From positions 310,001 through 374,000 of the forward strand of contig NZ_CP014223.1 in the NCBI RefSeq assembly GCF_001561955.1: a stretch of 64,000 nucleotides of DNA. Reading direction: 5' to 3'. The translations under genes and the position numbers were made by a program. This stretch comes from Anaerotignum propionicum DSM 1682. Its GTDB lineage: Bacteria; Bacillota; Clostridia; Lachnospirales; Anaerotignaceae. Under the pieces are notes generated by a model, which saw only the letters and a list, made by a program, of their open reading frames with translations, made no database searches and was not told where the DNA came from. Numbering within the stretch: the first letter of the stretch is position 1; each line of letters opens with the position of its first letter. Positions 25,818 through 34,414 of this stretch are shown here, in pieces.

Positions 25818-26852
25818 ATGGTAGAAATGGTAAATGGTATAGTTAGTTTGGACAGGCTTGAAGTAACGGATATTATTAATATTAACATTTTGCAGAATTT
25901 CTTAGACAATTTTGCATTGGGCATGAACTGTGCTGCAGTTGCGGTGGATCGAGAGGGAAGAGAAATTACAACCCCAAGTCACTACCGAGATTTTTGCAGT
26001 AATTACGTACATATGTCTTCCGTTGGTGATTCCAGATGCGCCAAGTGTCATGATGAAATGGGTATGAAGGCGGTAAAACTTGGCAAGCCTTATGTTGGTT
26101 CTTGCCATGCAAACTTAATTGACTTTGCCTGTCCAATTGTAGTCAAAGGACGGCATATCGGTACCGTTTTGGGAGGACAAATTTTAGATAATCCTCCAAA
26201 AGAAGAGGTTATAAAGAAAACAGCCAGAGAACTAAACCTAAGTGAACAGGAACTGTGGTCTGCATCCCATAGAATCGACGTTGTTCCCATGAAAAATATT
26301 CAGGCGGCAGCGGAGGTTTTATATATTGTTGTAAATGCATTGGCAGACAATGGTTACAACAGATTGGAAATTGAGGTTTTGACTAAAGAACTTGCTGTCA
26401 ACTTTATGGAGATATCTAAAACCATTGAAACATTAACCCACTCTGCACAGGAAATGTCAATGAATCAAAATGAGCTTTCCGCTAAAATTACTGAGGTGAG
26501 TGAGGTAACCCGTGAGGTTTCCGATGTTTTGAAGTCAATTGCGAAAATCATTAGCCAGACAAAGCTGTTAGGTTTAAATGCTTCCATTGAGGCGGCTAGA
26601 TTAGGCAATGATGGAAAGACATTTGCTGTGGTTGCAAAGGAAATTCATACCCTTTCCGAAAGCTCCAATGAAACTGTTGTTAAAATTGATGTTTTAAACG
26701 GATTAATTCGAGAGAAAATAAATCACACCATACAAGATGCTGATATGAGCCTGCAAAATTCTGAGCGGCAAAGCACAGATATGATAAATTTAGAAAAAAT
26801 GGTTCAAAGATCTGTAGTGATTGCAAAGAATTTAGAAGGGCTGTTTAAATAA
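25818..26852 (+). CDS. Soluble PocR-domain methyl-accepting chemotaxis-type sensor
   Basis: The 344-residue protein joins an N-terminal PocR ligand-binding domain (about 10-180) to a C-terminal chemoreceptor signalling hairpin. The PocR part shows the cysteine pattern SRCAKCHDEMG, GSCHANLIDFACPIV and the closing VLGGQ motif. The C-terminal part has ISQTKLLGLNASIEAARLGNDG and FAVVAKEIHTLSESS, the conserved CheA/CheW-contact tip. No membrane segment is seen, so it should be a cytoplasmic receptor, perhaps sensing small C3 metabolites or redox state. ATG 25818 follows AGGGGG at 7 bases; the upstream ATG at 25791 has no site. Flagellar genes in the same window make a chemotaxis role sensible. Confidence 0.87.
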   Translation: MVEMVNGIVSLDRLEVTDIININILQNFLDNFALGMNCAAVAVDREGREITTPSHYRDFCSNYVHMSSVGDSRCAKCHDEMGMKAVKLGKPYVGSCHANLIDFACPIVVKGRHIGTVLGGQILDNPPKEEVIKKTARELNLSEQELWSASHRIDVVPMKNIQAAAEVLYIVVNALADNGYNRLEIEVLTKELAVNFMEISKTIETLTHSAQEMSMNQNELSAKITEVSEVTREVSDVLKSIAKIISQTKLLGLNASIEAARLGNDGKTFAVVAKEIHTLSESSNETVVKIDVLNGLIREKINHTIQDADMSLQNSERQSTDMINLEKMVQRSVVIAKNLEGLFK

Positions 26853-26893
26853 TTTTAAGGAATATAAGCTGAAATGATAAGCTGAAAAGGTTC

Positions 26894-26972
26894 ATCCACC
26901 GGGTTTTTCAATATCCGGTGGATTTATCATGTGTAACGCAAACCCCTCACCCATTCGGTGATGGGTGTTTTT
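26894..26972 (+). terminator. Two tandem hairpin terminators after the PocR-MCP gene
   Basis: ATCCACCGG (26894-26902) pairs with CCGGTGGAT (26915-26923), with a poor T tail. A second stem, CACCCAT (26948-26954) with ATGGGTG (26961-26967), is followed by five T. The convergent trmL gene ends just beyond. Confidence 0.65.
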
Positions 26973-26982
26973 GCGCGTTTGT

Positions 26983-27471
26983 TCACCAGCTATGATGGTG
27001 AAGTTGTCCCTGAGTAAGCATTCCTTTAAAACCTTGCTGGCGCAAAGCCTCGTATATAATGATTGCCACAGAGTTTGACAGGTTTAGGCTTCTGGCTACC
27101 TCCAGCATAGGAATACGAATGGTTCCTGCTTCGTGGGCCATAAGAATTTCTTCGGGAATCCCCGCACTTTCCCGTCCAAACATAAAATAGTCATTCTCTT
27201 GAAATTGAACCTCGGTATAGACATGCTTCGCTTTGGTGGTAGCCATCCAGAGGCGGATTCCTTGATTCTTGTCCATGAAGTCTTGAAAATTTTCGTAATA
27301 GCGAATATCAAGAAGATCCCAATAATCCAGACCGGCTCTTTTTAAATATTTATCATCAACAGAGAACCCTAAGGGTTTGATTAAGTGTAAAACAGAATTG
27401 GTTACTGCACAGGTTCTTGCGATGTTTCCTGCATTTTGGGGTATTTCAGGCTCTAATAGTACGATGTGCAT
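26983..27471 (-). CDS. trmL: tRNA (cytidine/uridine-34 2'-O)-methyltransferase
   Basis: TrmL uses S-adenosylmethionine to 2'-O-methylate the wobble base of tRNA-Leu isoacceptors. The 162-residue protein is a stand-alone SPOUT methyltransferase of normal length. Motifs seen are the start VLLEPEIPQNAGNIARTCA, FGRESAGIPEEI, and the trefoil-knot end RIPMLEVARSLNLSNSVAIIIYEALRQ. The minus-strand start has AAAGGAGGTACGC upstream. It is a single gene facing the PocR-MCP gene. Confidence 0.95.
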   Translation of the reverse strand: MHIVLLEPEIPQNAGNIARTCAVTNSVLHLIKPLGFSVDDKYLKRAGLDYWDLLDIRYYENFQDFMDKNQGIRLWMATTKAKHVYTEVQFQENDYFMFGRESAGIPEEILMAHEAGTIRIPMLEVARSLNLSNSVAIIIYEALRQQGFKGMLTQGQLHHHSW

Positions 27472-27571
27472 ACTGCGTACCTCCTTTCACATATGTTTCA
27501 AATTGTAGCATAAAGAAAAACCGAAAACAATAGAAGGTATGACGGAATTTTAGATTTGAGAAATATTTCTA

Positions 27572-27614
27572 TTGACTAATTCCTTCTTGTATATTACTAT
27601 TAAATAAAAATAGT
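27572..27614 (+). promoter_or_regulatory. Promoter and possible operator of the Fur/PerR-type gene
   Basis: TTGACT (27572-27577) and TACTAT (27595-27600) are 17 bases apart. ACTATT (27596-27601) and AATAGT (27609-27614) form a dyad over the -10 box and start site, where an autorepressor would bind. Confidence 0.6.
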
Positions 27615-27635
27615 TATCGCTTAGGGGTTTTGATT

Positions 27636-28061
27636 ATGAAAGAGACTGCACAAATTTTAAGAGAAAAAGGTTTAAAGGTAACGCCTCAGCGTATTGCGGT
27701 TTATAATATGCTGTTAAATTCCACAGAGCATCCTAATGCGGAAACCATCTACAGAGCTTTGGAGCCTACAAATCCTACCATGAGCTTGGCTACGGTTTAC
27801 AAAACCTTAGATTATTTTAAGCAGCTTGGTTTGGTTCAGGAGCTAAATGTTGGAGAGGGTAGCTCTCGTTATGATGCGGTTGTAAAATGCCATCCCCATA
27901 CAGTTTGCATGCAGTGCGGAAAAGTACAAGATTTATTCTTGGATGAATTGACTGAAATTCATAAAAAAGTTAAAGAAGAATTGGATTTCCAGGTGAATTG
28001 TGAGCAGTTAATTCTTTATGGTATATGCGGGGATTGCAGAAAGAATAAGATTGAAGCTTAA
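27636..28061 (+). CDS. Fur-family regulator, PerR-like
   Basis: A 141-residue metal-dependent repressor with an N-terminal winged helix (LREKGLKVTPQRIAVYNMLL, then PTMSLATVYKTLDYFKQLGLV as recognition region) and a C-terminal dimerisation domain. The two CxxC pairs that hold structural zinc are present (CMQCGK and CGDC). The YDAVVKCHPHTVC segment has the histidines used by PerR and Fur. PerR is favoured because of the short length and the lack of iron-uptake genes nearby, but Fur or Zur cannot be excluded. ATG 27636 is preferred over TTG 27630 because TAGGGGT lies at the proper distance. Confidence 0.88.
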   Translation: MKETAQILREKGLKVTPQRIAVYNMLLNSTEHPNAETIYRALEPTNPTMSLATVYKTLDYFKQLGLVQELNVGEGSSRYDAVVKCHPHTVCMQCGKVQDLFLDELTEIHKKVKEELDFQVNCEQLILYGICGDCRKNKIEA

Positions 28062-28139
28062 GGTTCTAAATTGTTCTGAGGGTAGATACCAAAGGCATAG
28101 AATCCAGAAAAAGCCATTCTTTAAGTTTATTCAAATAAG

Positions 28140-28186
28140 GCAGATAACTCCAATGATTGTAAATTTTTGGGGTTTATCTGCTTTTT
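28140..28186 (+). terminator. Intrinsic terminator after the Fur/PerR-like gene
   Basis: GCAGATAACTCC at 28140-28151 pairs with GGGGTTTATCTGC at 28169-28181 with one bulge and is followed by TTTTT. Confidence 0.75.
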
Positions 28187-28296
28187 ATTTTGAAATTAAT
28201 TTTTGCTTGTGTAATTTTTGCAGTTAATTTGACAAAAAATGGATAAATTGATATAGTCAATATGCATATTTTGTTTTTAATACCAAGGAGGTTCTC

Positions 28297-29439
28297 ATGG
28301 AAAAACGATTGATACCTGTTAATATGTATGATATCACAACAATGGAACAATGGTTCACTCAGATGGGGGAGGAAGGCCTGATCTTGAAATCCTTTTCGGG
28401 AAGAAAGGCAGTATTTCAGGATGATTATTGCCAGAAAATTAAATATAAAATAATACCAACTGTGTATGATGAGGATGCACCTCCCCGGGAGATGAAGGAG
28501 CTTTTTGAAGATGAAGGATGGCATTATGTAGCCACATATCAAAAATTGCTTTTCGTTTTTTCAAATGATTCAGAATACCCTAAGCCCATTCCTTTCTCAA
28601 GGGAGGAAGAACGGGCTATTTATGAAGAGCTAAGGAGAAAAAAACAAAGAAGTGTGATTTTTTCAATGTTGGCGTTGCTTTTTTTGATGGGTATGCAGCT
28701 ATTTCTTCTGTATTTGAAGTGGGACGATTATGCTTTGGGAAAGACTTATGATTCGGGGGTTGTTTATATATTGGTATTTCTAACCAATCTCATAGCAGCG
28801 AAGCGAGAATATCGCTCTAATATACTAATAAAAAGAAAATTGGAAAGCTTTGATTTGTCGGAAGAAATAGATTCCCCATTTATGCCTACTACAAAATGGT
28901 TTCGTGTGGAATTTTTACTTACTGGGCTTATGTTTGTTTTTATGTTTGCCCCACTCATTTCGGCGATGCGGGATAACACTGTTGCAATTGCTGAGAAGGA
29001 TATTCCGTTTTCTTATGTTTCCCTAGAGGAGCTGGAAACGGCAGACCCAAACAGAGAATACTATAACGATTTTACATATGTAGATACCAAAACATCGGTT
29101 TTAGTGCCTGTTCAGTATGAACTGGAGCAGGATGGTAACGCCATTTATGAAAGTGATGGGATCCGGGAAAGAGACGAAGTACATTTGAGTTTGTCATATT
29201 ATGAAACCAGATATAGATTTTTAGGAAATCAATTGTTGCAAAGATTGATGGAATATGATGATGTTATCAAAATAGAACAAGAAGGATTAGATCAAGCTTG
29301 GCTTGACGAAAAAAGCGAATACAAAAAAATATTTTTGCTCAAAGACAATCGTATTTTAGTCATTAAATATAGGGGGCATGCCGACATTCCCTCCCATTTA
29401 AAGGACTTTTCCAAGACTCTGCAATCTCCTAGTATATAA
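28297..29439 (+). CDS. DUF2812 membrane protein
   Basis: The 380-residue protein begins with a DUF2812 domain (about 1-110; the typical opening is W-F-x-Q-M-x-x-x-G-L-x-L-K-x-F, here EQWFTQMGEEGLILKSFSG). Four hydrophobic segments follow, at about 117-137, 150-165, 207-228 and weakly in between, then a 140-residue soluble C-terminal tail with HLSLSYYETRYRFLG. DUF2812 genes are usually paired with a PadR-type repressor gene. None is present here, so the regulation is unknown. AAGGAGG precedes the ATG. It is a single gene ended by a terminator pair. Confidence 0.8.
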   Translation: MEKRLIPVNMYDITTMEQWFTQMGEEGLILKSFSGRKAVFQDDYCQKIKYKIIPTVYDEDAPPREMKELFEDEGWHYVATYQKLLFVFSNDSEYPKPIPFSREEERAIYEELRRKKQRSVIFSMLALLFLMGMQLFLLYLKWDDYALGKTYDSGVVYILVFLTNLIAAKREYRSNILIKRKLESFDLSEEIDSPFMPTTKWFRVEFLLTGLMFVFMFAPLISAMRDNTVAIAEKDIPFSYVSLEELETADPNREYYNDFTYVDTKTSVLVPVQYELEQDGNAIYESDGIRERDEVHLSLSYYETRYRFLGNQLLQRLMEYDDVIKIEQEGLDQAWLDEKSEYKKIFLLKDNRILVIKYRGHADIPSHLKDFSKTLQSPSI

Positions 29440-29454
29440 TTCTAACGAATAAAA

Positions 29455-29509
29455 AGGATGGCAACATAGTTGCCATCCTAACGGCAGACTTGATATCTGC
29501 CGTTTTTTT
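29455..29509. terminator. Convergent pair of hairpin terminators
   Basis: Hairpin 1, AGGATGGCAAC/GTTGCCATCCT (29455-29465 with 29469-29479), is followed by T5 on the minus strand. Hairpin 2, AACGGCAGA/TCTGCCGTT (29480-29488 with 29496-29504), is followed by seven T on the plus strand. Each therefore serves one of the two converging genes. Confidence 0.85.
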
Positions 29510-29512
29510 ATG

Positions 29513-30742
29513 TTAAGCTGTGGGGATTGTATCTTTACTTTTGCCATTATGTTGGATTTCTTTCCAGCTTTTTGTTTCTCGGAACAGGCTGATAACCTGT
29601 AATGGGATCCAAGATGCCATAAAGATTGGAAATAATAAAATTGCGGATCGCATTTCCTTTGGAAATACTCTTTTTTCCTGATACAGAGTAAGTATTGTTG
29701 CCATGAGACACATTAAGGTATAATAGAGCAGGAAATAAATTCCCATGGCTTGAATGAAATTGAAAATCCCTTCTTTCCCATCAAAAATTGCGGCTAAAAG
29801 GGTAAGCCCCAATGGTAGTATGGATAGAGCTTGGGCAAATGCTCCCATTAAAAACATAGTGAAATCTGCGGCGTAAACGCCGTTAGGTTTGATGAGGCGT
29901 TGCAGGAGATGCTTGAAATGCAGCTTTCCTACCTGCATGATGCCACTGCACCACCGACGGCGTTGTAACAAGGATACCCGAAAGGATTCGGGTTGTTCAT
30001 CATAGGTAACGGCATCGGGAACCCACCAAACCCGCTCACCCAAGAGGGCGCACTGGGCGGAAAATTCCGCATCTTCAGCGATGGTTGTGGTATTCCATCC
30101 CCCTAGGCTTTCCAAAACATCTTTATGTACTGCGAAGCCTGTACCTACAAGCTTTGCGGAAAGGCCGCAGGCGCCTCTTGCCTTATTGAAAAACAGATGA
30201 AAAAGGTTAAAATAGATATTATAGCAACCGGAAACCCAAGAAGCTTGAGGATTACTTGCCAGCAGACGACCCTTTGCCACCTTTGCTCCCGCATCGAATG
30301 CATCATTTATTTTGAGTAAAAAGTCGGGACTTACAATATTATCTGAATCAAAGACACAAAAAGCATCATATCCCTTTTTTCGTAATTGCATCAAGGCTTG
30401 CTGTAGGGCATCCCCTTTGCACGTTACGGGGAAGGGACAGTGAATGATTTCTGCACCGTAGGCTTTTGCCATGAGCTCAGTATTATCCGTACAATTATTG
30501 GGAATCACAAATACATCAAATAATTCAACGGGATAGTTTTGTTTTTGAATGCTTTCTATGAAGTTTCCAATCACTGCTTCCTCATTTCTAGCCGCAGTAA
30601 GGACTGCAAATCGTCGCAGTTTTTTTGCGGAAGGATACTTGACTTCTTTTTTCAAAGCAAAGCAGGCAATCCCTCCAAAATATATGCTGATTAGTTTCAG
30701 CACTGCACCAAGGGCCAAGGCGACCCAAAATAATTCGTCCAC
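29513..30742 (-). CDS. Membrane glycosyltransferase, family 2
   Basis: The 409-residue protein is a GT-A fold glycosyltransferase of the cellulose/hyaluronan-synthase-like group. After one N-terminal membrane helix come VLTAARNEEAVIGNFIES, VIPNNCTDNT, the metal-binding FDSDN, the acceptor-site IAEDAEFS and the processivity-type QRRRWCSG motif, so the D-D-D-QxxRW set is complete. Three or four membrane helices follow at the C terminus. It should transfer sugars from a nucleotide donor to a surface glycan or lipid; the product is unknown. It is divergent from the two-component system across about 200 bases. Confidence 0.88.
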   Translation of the reverse strand: MDELFWVALALGAVLKLISIYFGGIACFALKKEVKYPSAKKLRRFAVLTAARNEEAVIGNFIESIQKQNYPVELFDVFVIPNNCTDNTELMAKAYGAEIIHCPFPVTCKGDALQQALMQLRKKGYDAFCVFDSDNIVSPDFLLKINDAFDAGAKVAKGRLLASNPQASWVSGCYNIYFNLFHLFFNKARGACGLSAKLVGTGFAVHKDVLESLGGWNTTTIAEDAEFSAQCALLGERVWWVPDAVTYDEQPESFRVSLLQRRRWCSGIMQVGKLHFKHLLQRLIKPNGVYAADFTMFLMGAFAQALSILPLGLTLLAAIFDGKEGIFNFIQAMGIYFLLYYTLMCLMATILTLYQEKRVFPKEMRSAILLFPIFMASWIPLQVISLFRETKSWKEIQHNGKSKDTIPTA

Positions 30743-30817
30743 TTTTATGTACCACCTTTCAGGATTTTCAACTTCTTATTGTCTTATACTAATATAGGGT
30801 ATATATTTTAAGAAGAA

Positions 30818-30839
30818 CTTAATAAAAATCTTAATAAAA
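30818..30839. promoter_or_regulatory. Tandem 10-base direct repeat, possible response-regulator site
   Basis: CTTAATAAAA occurs at 30818-30827 and again at 30830-30839, a 12-base period, between the divergent glycosyltransferase and response-regulator genes. OmpR-type regulators bind such tandem sites. The AT-rich content weakens the case. Confidence 0.3.
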
Positions 30840-30881
30840 GCGAAATATCTAATCTTAAAGGAAAATTAAATGATTTCCTGT

Positions 30882-30909
30882 TTGATTCTTAAGGGCTTTT
30901 TTATACAAT
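30882..30909 (+). promoter_or_regulatory. Promoter of the two-component operon
   Basis: TTGATT (30882-30887) and TACAAT (30904-30909) are 16 bases apart, 30 bases upstream of the response-regulator start. Confidence 0.5.
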
Positions 30910-30938
30910 GAATTTACAGAATGACGGAGGTGTACGGC

Positions 30939-31637
30939 ATGTACAATATTTTAATTTGTGATGATGAAAAAGACATCGTTTCTGCGTTATCCATTTATCT
31001 TTCCACAGAAAATTATAAGATTTTTACTGCTTATACAGGGAAAGAGGCTTTACAAGTGGTACAAAATAACGATATCCATCTGATTCTGATGGACATTATG
31101 ATGCCTCAGATGGATGGTATTTCGGCTACAGCAAAGCTTCGGGAATCTTCCAATATACCCATTATTTTGCTAACTGCAAAAAGTGAGGACAGCGATAAAA
31201 TTCTGGGATTGAATATTGGAGCAGACGATTATATCACAAAGCCGTTTAACCCCATAGAAGTAATGGCAAGGGTGCGTTCTCAGCTAAGGAGATATACTTC
31301 CTTGGGAGGAATGGCAAAAAAAGCGTCCCATTTGGTCATAGGAGGAATCGATTTAGACGATGAATCTAAAACAGTTACCATTGACGGCGAGCCTGTATCC
31401 CTAACCCCCAGTGAATATAATATTTTAAAGCTTCTGATGGAAAACCCCGGACGAGTATTTTCCTCAACACAAATTTATGAGCAAATTTGGAATGAGGATG
31501 CGTATGGCTCCGGCAGTGTTGTTGCGGTGCACATTCGTCATCTGCGAGAAAAAATCGAAATCAATCCCTCGGAACCCCGCTATTTAAAGGTGGTTTGGGG
31601 GCTTGGCTACAAAATTGAAAAGGAGGCTAAAGAATGA
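30939..31637 (+). CDS. OmpR-family response regulator
   Basis: The 232-residue protein has an N-terminal receiver domain with the acidic pair CDDEKD, phospho-acceptor Asp52 in LILMDIMMPQMDG, and the switch Lys in ITKPFNPIEVMARV. The C-terminal winged-helix DNA-binding domain runs from about 130 (SLTPSEYNILKLLMENPGRVFSS) to the end. The start ATG 30939 has CGGAGG 8 bases upstream. The stop overlaps the kinase start by four bases, so the pair is one operon. The genes it controls are unknown; the divergent glycosyltransferase is one candidate. Confidence 0.94.
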   Translation: MYNILICDDEKDIVSALSIYLSTENYKIFTAYTGKEALQVVQNNDIHLILMDIMMPQMDGISATAKLRESSNIPIILLTAKSEDSDKILGLNIGADDYITKPFNPIEVMARVRSQLRRYTSLGGMAKKASHLVIGGIDLDDESKTVTIDGEPVSLTPSEYNILKLLMENPGRVFSSTQIYEQIWNEDAYGSGSVVAVHIRHLREKIEINPSEPRYLKVVWGLGYKIEKEAKE

Positions 31638-33583
31638 CGAAGGTCACCCACAATCTTGGGTTTAAGGTGCTGGCCTTGTTTCTTGTGGTTATTTCAGGGA
31701 TTTTGAGTTTTATCAGTGCAGCCGCAATTTTTGTTGGGGGAGAAAGCGGTTTTTACAGCGGAAACCCGCGTTCCTACTATGACACACCTTGGTGTAAATG
31801 GATAACCAATCAATATGCCGATGAAATCATGGATTTATATCGGTATAATCCAACACAGTTGGAAGAATGGGCGGAAAATAGGAGTTCAAACTTTGGTTTT
31901 GAAATTTATACCCCAAGCGGCGAAAAAATAACCGAAGGAAATATCTCCGGGGAATCTGGATTTAAACAAACCTATAATTTTAACGTTTATGATGAATATA
32001 CCGTCAACGGAGAGTGGATTTCATATGATGAACCTATGGATGCCAAGCTGGAAGCCTATGTGAAAACGCCTATAACGGCTTCAGATAATTATTCGTTAAC
32101 GTACAGGCTTTATGGCTTAACCTATAAATTTCGCATGGGGCTGCTGGCTTTGGGGTTGACAAGCGTATTGACTTTTTTAGCCACCCTGATTTATTTAATG
32201 TGTGCGGCGGGACATAGAGGAAAAACCGATGAAGTTACACCAAACCTTCAGGATCGCATCCCTTTGGAGATTTATTTTGGAACGATTTCTCTGTTGGCGG
32301 CAATGCCTATTATGGGAGCTCACGCTATTTATCCCTTTGATCAATTCAGCGATATTATGCTACTGTTAGGGGCATTGGTTTATCTTTTCGTTTTGGGAAT
32401 AGCGGCGTTAATGACCATTGCCACTCGACTAAAAATGGGAAAATGGTGGAGAAACTCTATTACTTATTGGTTTTTCCATATTGGCTGGAAATTTATTGGT
32501 GCTGTATTTGTTACATTCAAAGATAGCATCTCTGCTTTGCCTATGACATGGAAATATGCGGCGGCGTGGGTTTTTATATCCCTTATTTATTTATCAAATT
32601 CGAATAGTAGTGGAACAGTTTTTATTGTGAACTGCATTATTCTGGTTTTGGTGCTTTCCGTTTCCAATCAGCTGCAAAAGTTAAAAAAAGCAGGGGAACA
32701 GTTGGCCAACGGAAATCTGGATTATAAGGTTGATACTTCTAGGATGTTTCGCGTTTTTCGCAGACACGGCAATAATTTAAACAGCCTATCTAAAGGGGCG
32801 GCAATTGCCATGGAGCAAAAAATCAAAAGCGAACGCTTAAAAACAGAGTTGATAACCAATGTATCCCACGATATCAAAACACCTTTGACGTCCATTATCA
32901 ATTATGTGGATTTATTGAGAAAGGAAAAACTTTCGGGGCAGGCTCAGGAATATTTAGAAGTTCTGGATCGTCAGTCCAGGAGGCTGAAAAAGCTTACAGA
33001 GGATTTGGTGGAGGCTTCAAAAGCATCCACAGGGAATATTTCTGCGCAGTTGTTGCCAACTGACCTTTGTGAATTGGTGCATCAGGCAGTGGCGGAGTAT
33101 GAAGAAAAACTGGAAAAAGCAAATTTAGAGGTGGTCATTACTGCCAAAGAACCTGTTTTCGGTATTGTAGACGGAAATTTGACTTGGCGTGTATTGAGCA
33201 ATCTTTTGAGCAATGCTTGTAAGTATTCTCAAACCGGCACAAGGGTTTATGTGGAAATTTCGAAAAAAGGTAATTTTGCTTTGATTTCTATGAAGAATAC
33301 CTCCAGAGATCAACTGAATGTTGCCCCTGATGAATTAATGGAACGTTTTGTGCGTGGAGACAGCTCCCGTTCCACGGAGGGGAGTGGTTTGGGGTTAAAT
33401 ATTGCCAAAAGTTTGGTGGATCTGCAGAAAGGGAAATTTACCCTTTCCATTGATGGGGATTTATTCAAGGCTTATGTGCAGTGTCCTTTAGCAAAGGCTC
33501 CAGAACAGAAAGGGTCGAAGGAAGAAGAAACTCATGAAGCAGAAGAAAATGCAATAAATCAAACAGCAGAAAAAACAATTTAA
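31634..33583 (+). CDS. Membrane sensor histidine kinase
   Basis: The 649-residue partner kinase has one N-terminal membrane helix, an extracytoplasmic sensor region of about 130 residues (rich in Tyr/Asn/Asp), then about six more membrane helices (roughly 165-345), a HAMP-like linker (GEQLANGNLDYKVDT), and the phosphorylation helix NVSHDIKTPLTSI with His412. The ATPase domain follows with the N box (LLSNACKYSQTG) and the GLGLNIAKSLVDLQ G box. The extra multi-helix block is typical of Lachnospiraceae-type VanS-like kinases that sense cell-envelope stress. An acidic tail of about 40 residues ends the protein. Confidence 0.93.
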   Translation: MTKVTHNLGFKVLALFLVVISGILSFISAAAIFVGGESGFYSGNPRSYYDTPWCKWITNQYADEIMDLYRYNPTQLEEWAENRSSNFGFEIYTPSGEKITEGNISGESGFKQTYNFNVYDEYTVNGEWISYDEPMDAKLEAYVKTPITASDNYSLTYRLYGLTYKFRMGLLALGLTSVLTFLATLIYLMCAAGHRGKTDEVTPNLQDRIPLEIYFGTISLLAAMPIMGAHAIYPFDQFSDIMLLLGALVYLFVLGIAALMTIATRLKMGKWWRNSITYWFFHIGWKFIGAVFVTFKDSISALPMTWKYAAAWVFISLIYLSNSNSSGTVFIVNCIILVLVLSVSNQLQKLKKAGEQLANGNLDYKVDTSRMFRVFRRHGNNLNSLSKGAAIAMEQKIKSERLKTELITNVSHDIKTPLTSIINYVDLLRKEKLSGQAQEYLEVLDRQSRRLKKLTEDLVEASKASTGNISAQLLPTDLCELVHQAVAEYEEKLEKANLEVVITAKEPVFGIVDGNLTWRVLSNLLSNACKYSQTGTRVYVEISKKGNFALISMKNTSRDQLNVAPDELMERFVRGDSSRSTEGSGLGLNIAKSLVDLQKGKFTLSIDGDLFKAYVQCPLAKAPEQKGSKEEETHEAEENAINQTAEKTI

Positions 33584-33600
33584 GACAAAATATAAAAAAG

Positions 33601-33637
33601 AAGCCCTCTTTAAGCATATGTGTAAAGAGGGCTTTTT
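33601..33637 (+). terminator. Intrinsic terminator of the two-component operon
   Basis: AAGCCCTCTTTA (33601-33612) pairs perfectly with TAAAGAGGGCTT (33623-33634) and is followed by T. Confidence 0.85.
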
Positions 33638-33909
33638 CGTGTTTATGGAGTAGAGTTTTAAAAAGTGGGGGACAAAGGTGGGTAAGATATTTGTCTATTG
33701 GAAGATTTAAATTGTGCCACTTGATCTTATGTAAATAACAATTTTAAGTAAGAATTGTTTAAATCTATCAAAAAGCAAATGAAGGCTTCAAAAATCCCTA
33801 CGGAGATTTGAAATTTGGAGGCTGAATAAACAGGCTGTTTTATTCATAGAAAGCAAAGACGTGGAAAAAGGGAAAATTCTAAGAATTCCCCCTTTTTATT
33901 AGGCTATAC
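33638..33909 (-). terminator. Gap between operons, with the nrdDG terminator at 33865-33897
   Basis: No gene is seen in this 270-base gap. Its right end carries an inverted repeat (33865-33897) which on the minus strand reads AAAAAGGGGGAATTC, loop, GAATTTTCCCTTTTT, a terminator for nrdG. A weaker hairpin with TGAATAAA/TTTTATTCA arms lies at 33822-33846. Confidence 0.6.
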
Positions 33910-34413
33910 TTACTGTTCCTTTTTCCAAAGAACGATAGTCTTTGTTTTAAGGGACTTTTTTACGTCTATGATGCGTTGATTTTTACTGCCGCAAAACAAT
34001 AGCTCCAAAGACCGCTGGTTTACTTGGTATGGTCCATCAACGAGTACATCAATTTGCTCCAAAAGTGCAAGGATTTGAGGGTTTCCTTTTTCTAAAATAT
34101 CTTCCCACAAGTAGCCTGTATATGCCCAAACATTCAACCCTAGCTTTTTGGCTCCTTGGGAGATATGATTACAGGCAAGGGGTTGATCTAGAGGCTCGCC
34201 TCCTGAAAGGGTGACGCCGTCTAGCAGGGGGTTTTCGGTTAGGGCGGATAAAATTAGATCTGTATCTCCCACATACCCCCCTTGATAATCATGGGTTTCT
34301 AGATTATGACAACCGGGACAGCAATGGGGGCAGCCTTGGGTAAAGACCGTCAATCGTATTCCCGGACCATCCACAATAGAGTCGTTTACCACACCGCTTA
34401 ATCTGATTTCCAT
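33910..34413 (-). CDS. nrdG: Anaerobic ribonucleotide reductase activase (radical SAM)
   Basis: NrdG is a radical S-adenosylmethionine enzyme that installs the glycyl radical on NrdD under anaerobic conditions. The 167-residue protein has the iron-sulfur motif CX3CX2C at Cys28, Cys32 and Cys35 in GCPHCCPGCHN, and the TLSGGEPLDQP SAM-binding block. It lies 1 base downstream of nrdD on the same strand, the usual arrangement, and should be co-transcribed and translationally coupled. Confidence 0.96.
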   Translation of the reverse strand: MEIRLSGVVNDSIVDGPGIRLTVFTQGCPHCCPGCHNLETHDYQGGYVGDTDLILSALTENPLLDGVTLSGGEPLDQPLACNHISQGAKKLGLNVWAYTGYLWEDILEKGNPQILALLEQIDVLVDGPYQVNQRSLELLFCGSKNQRIIDVKKSLKTKTIVLWKKEQ

Positions 34414-34414
34414 A

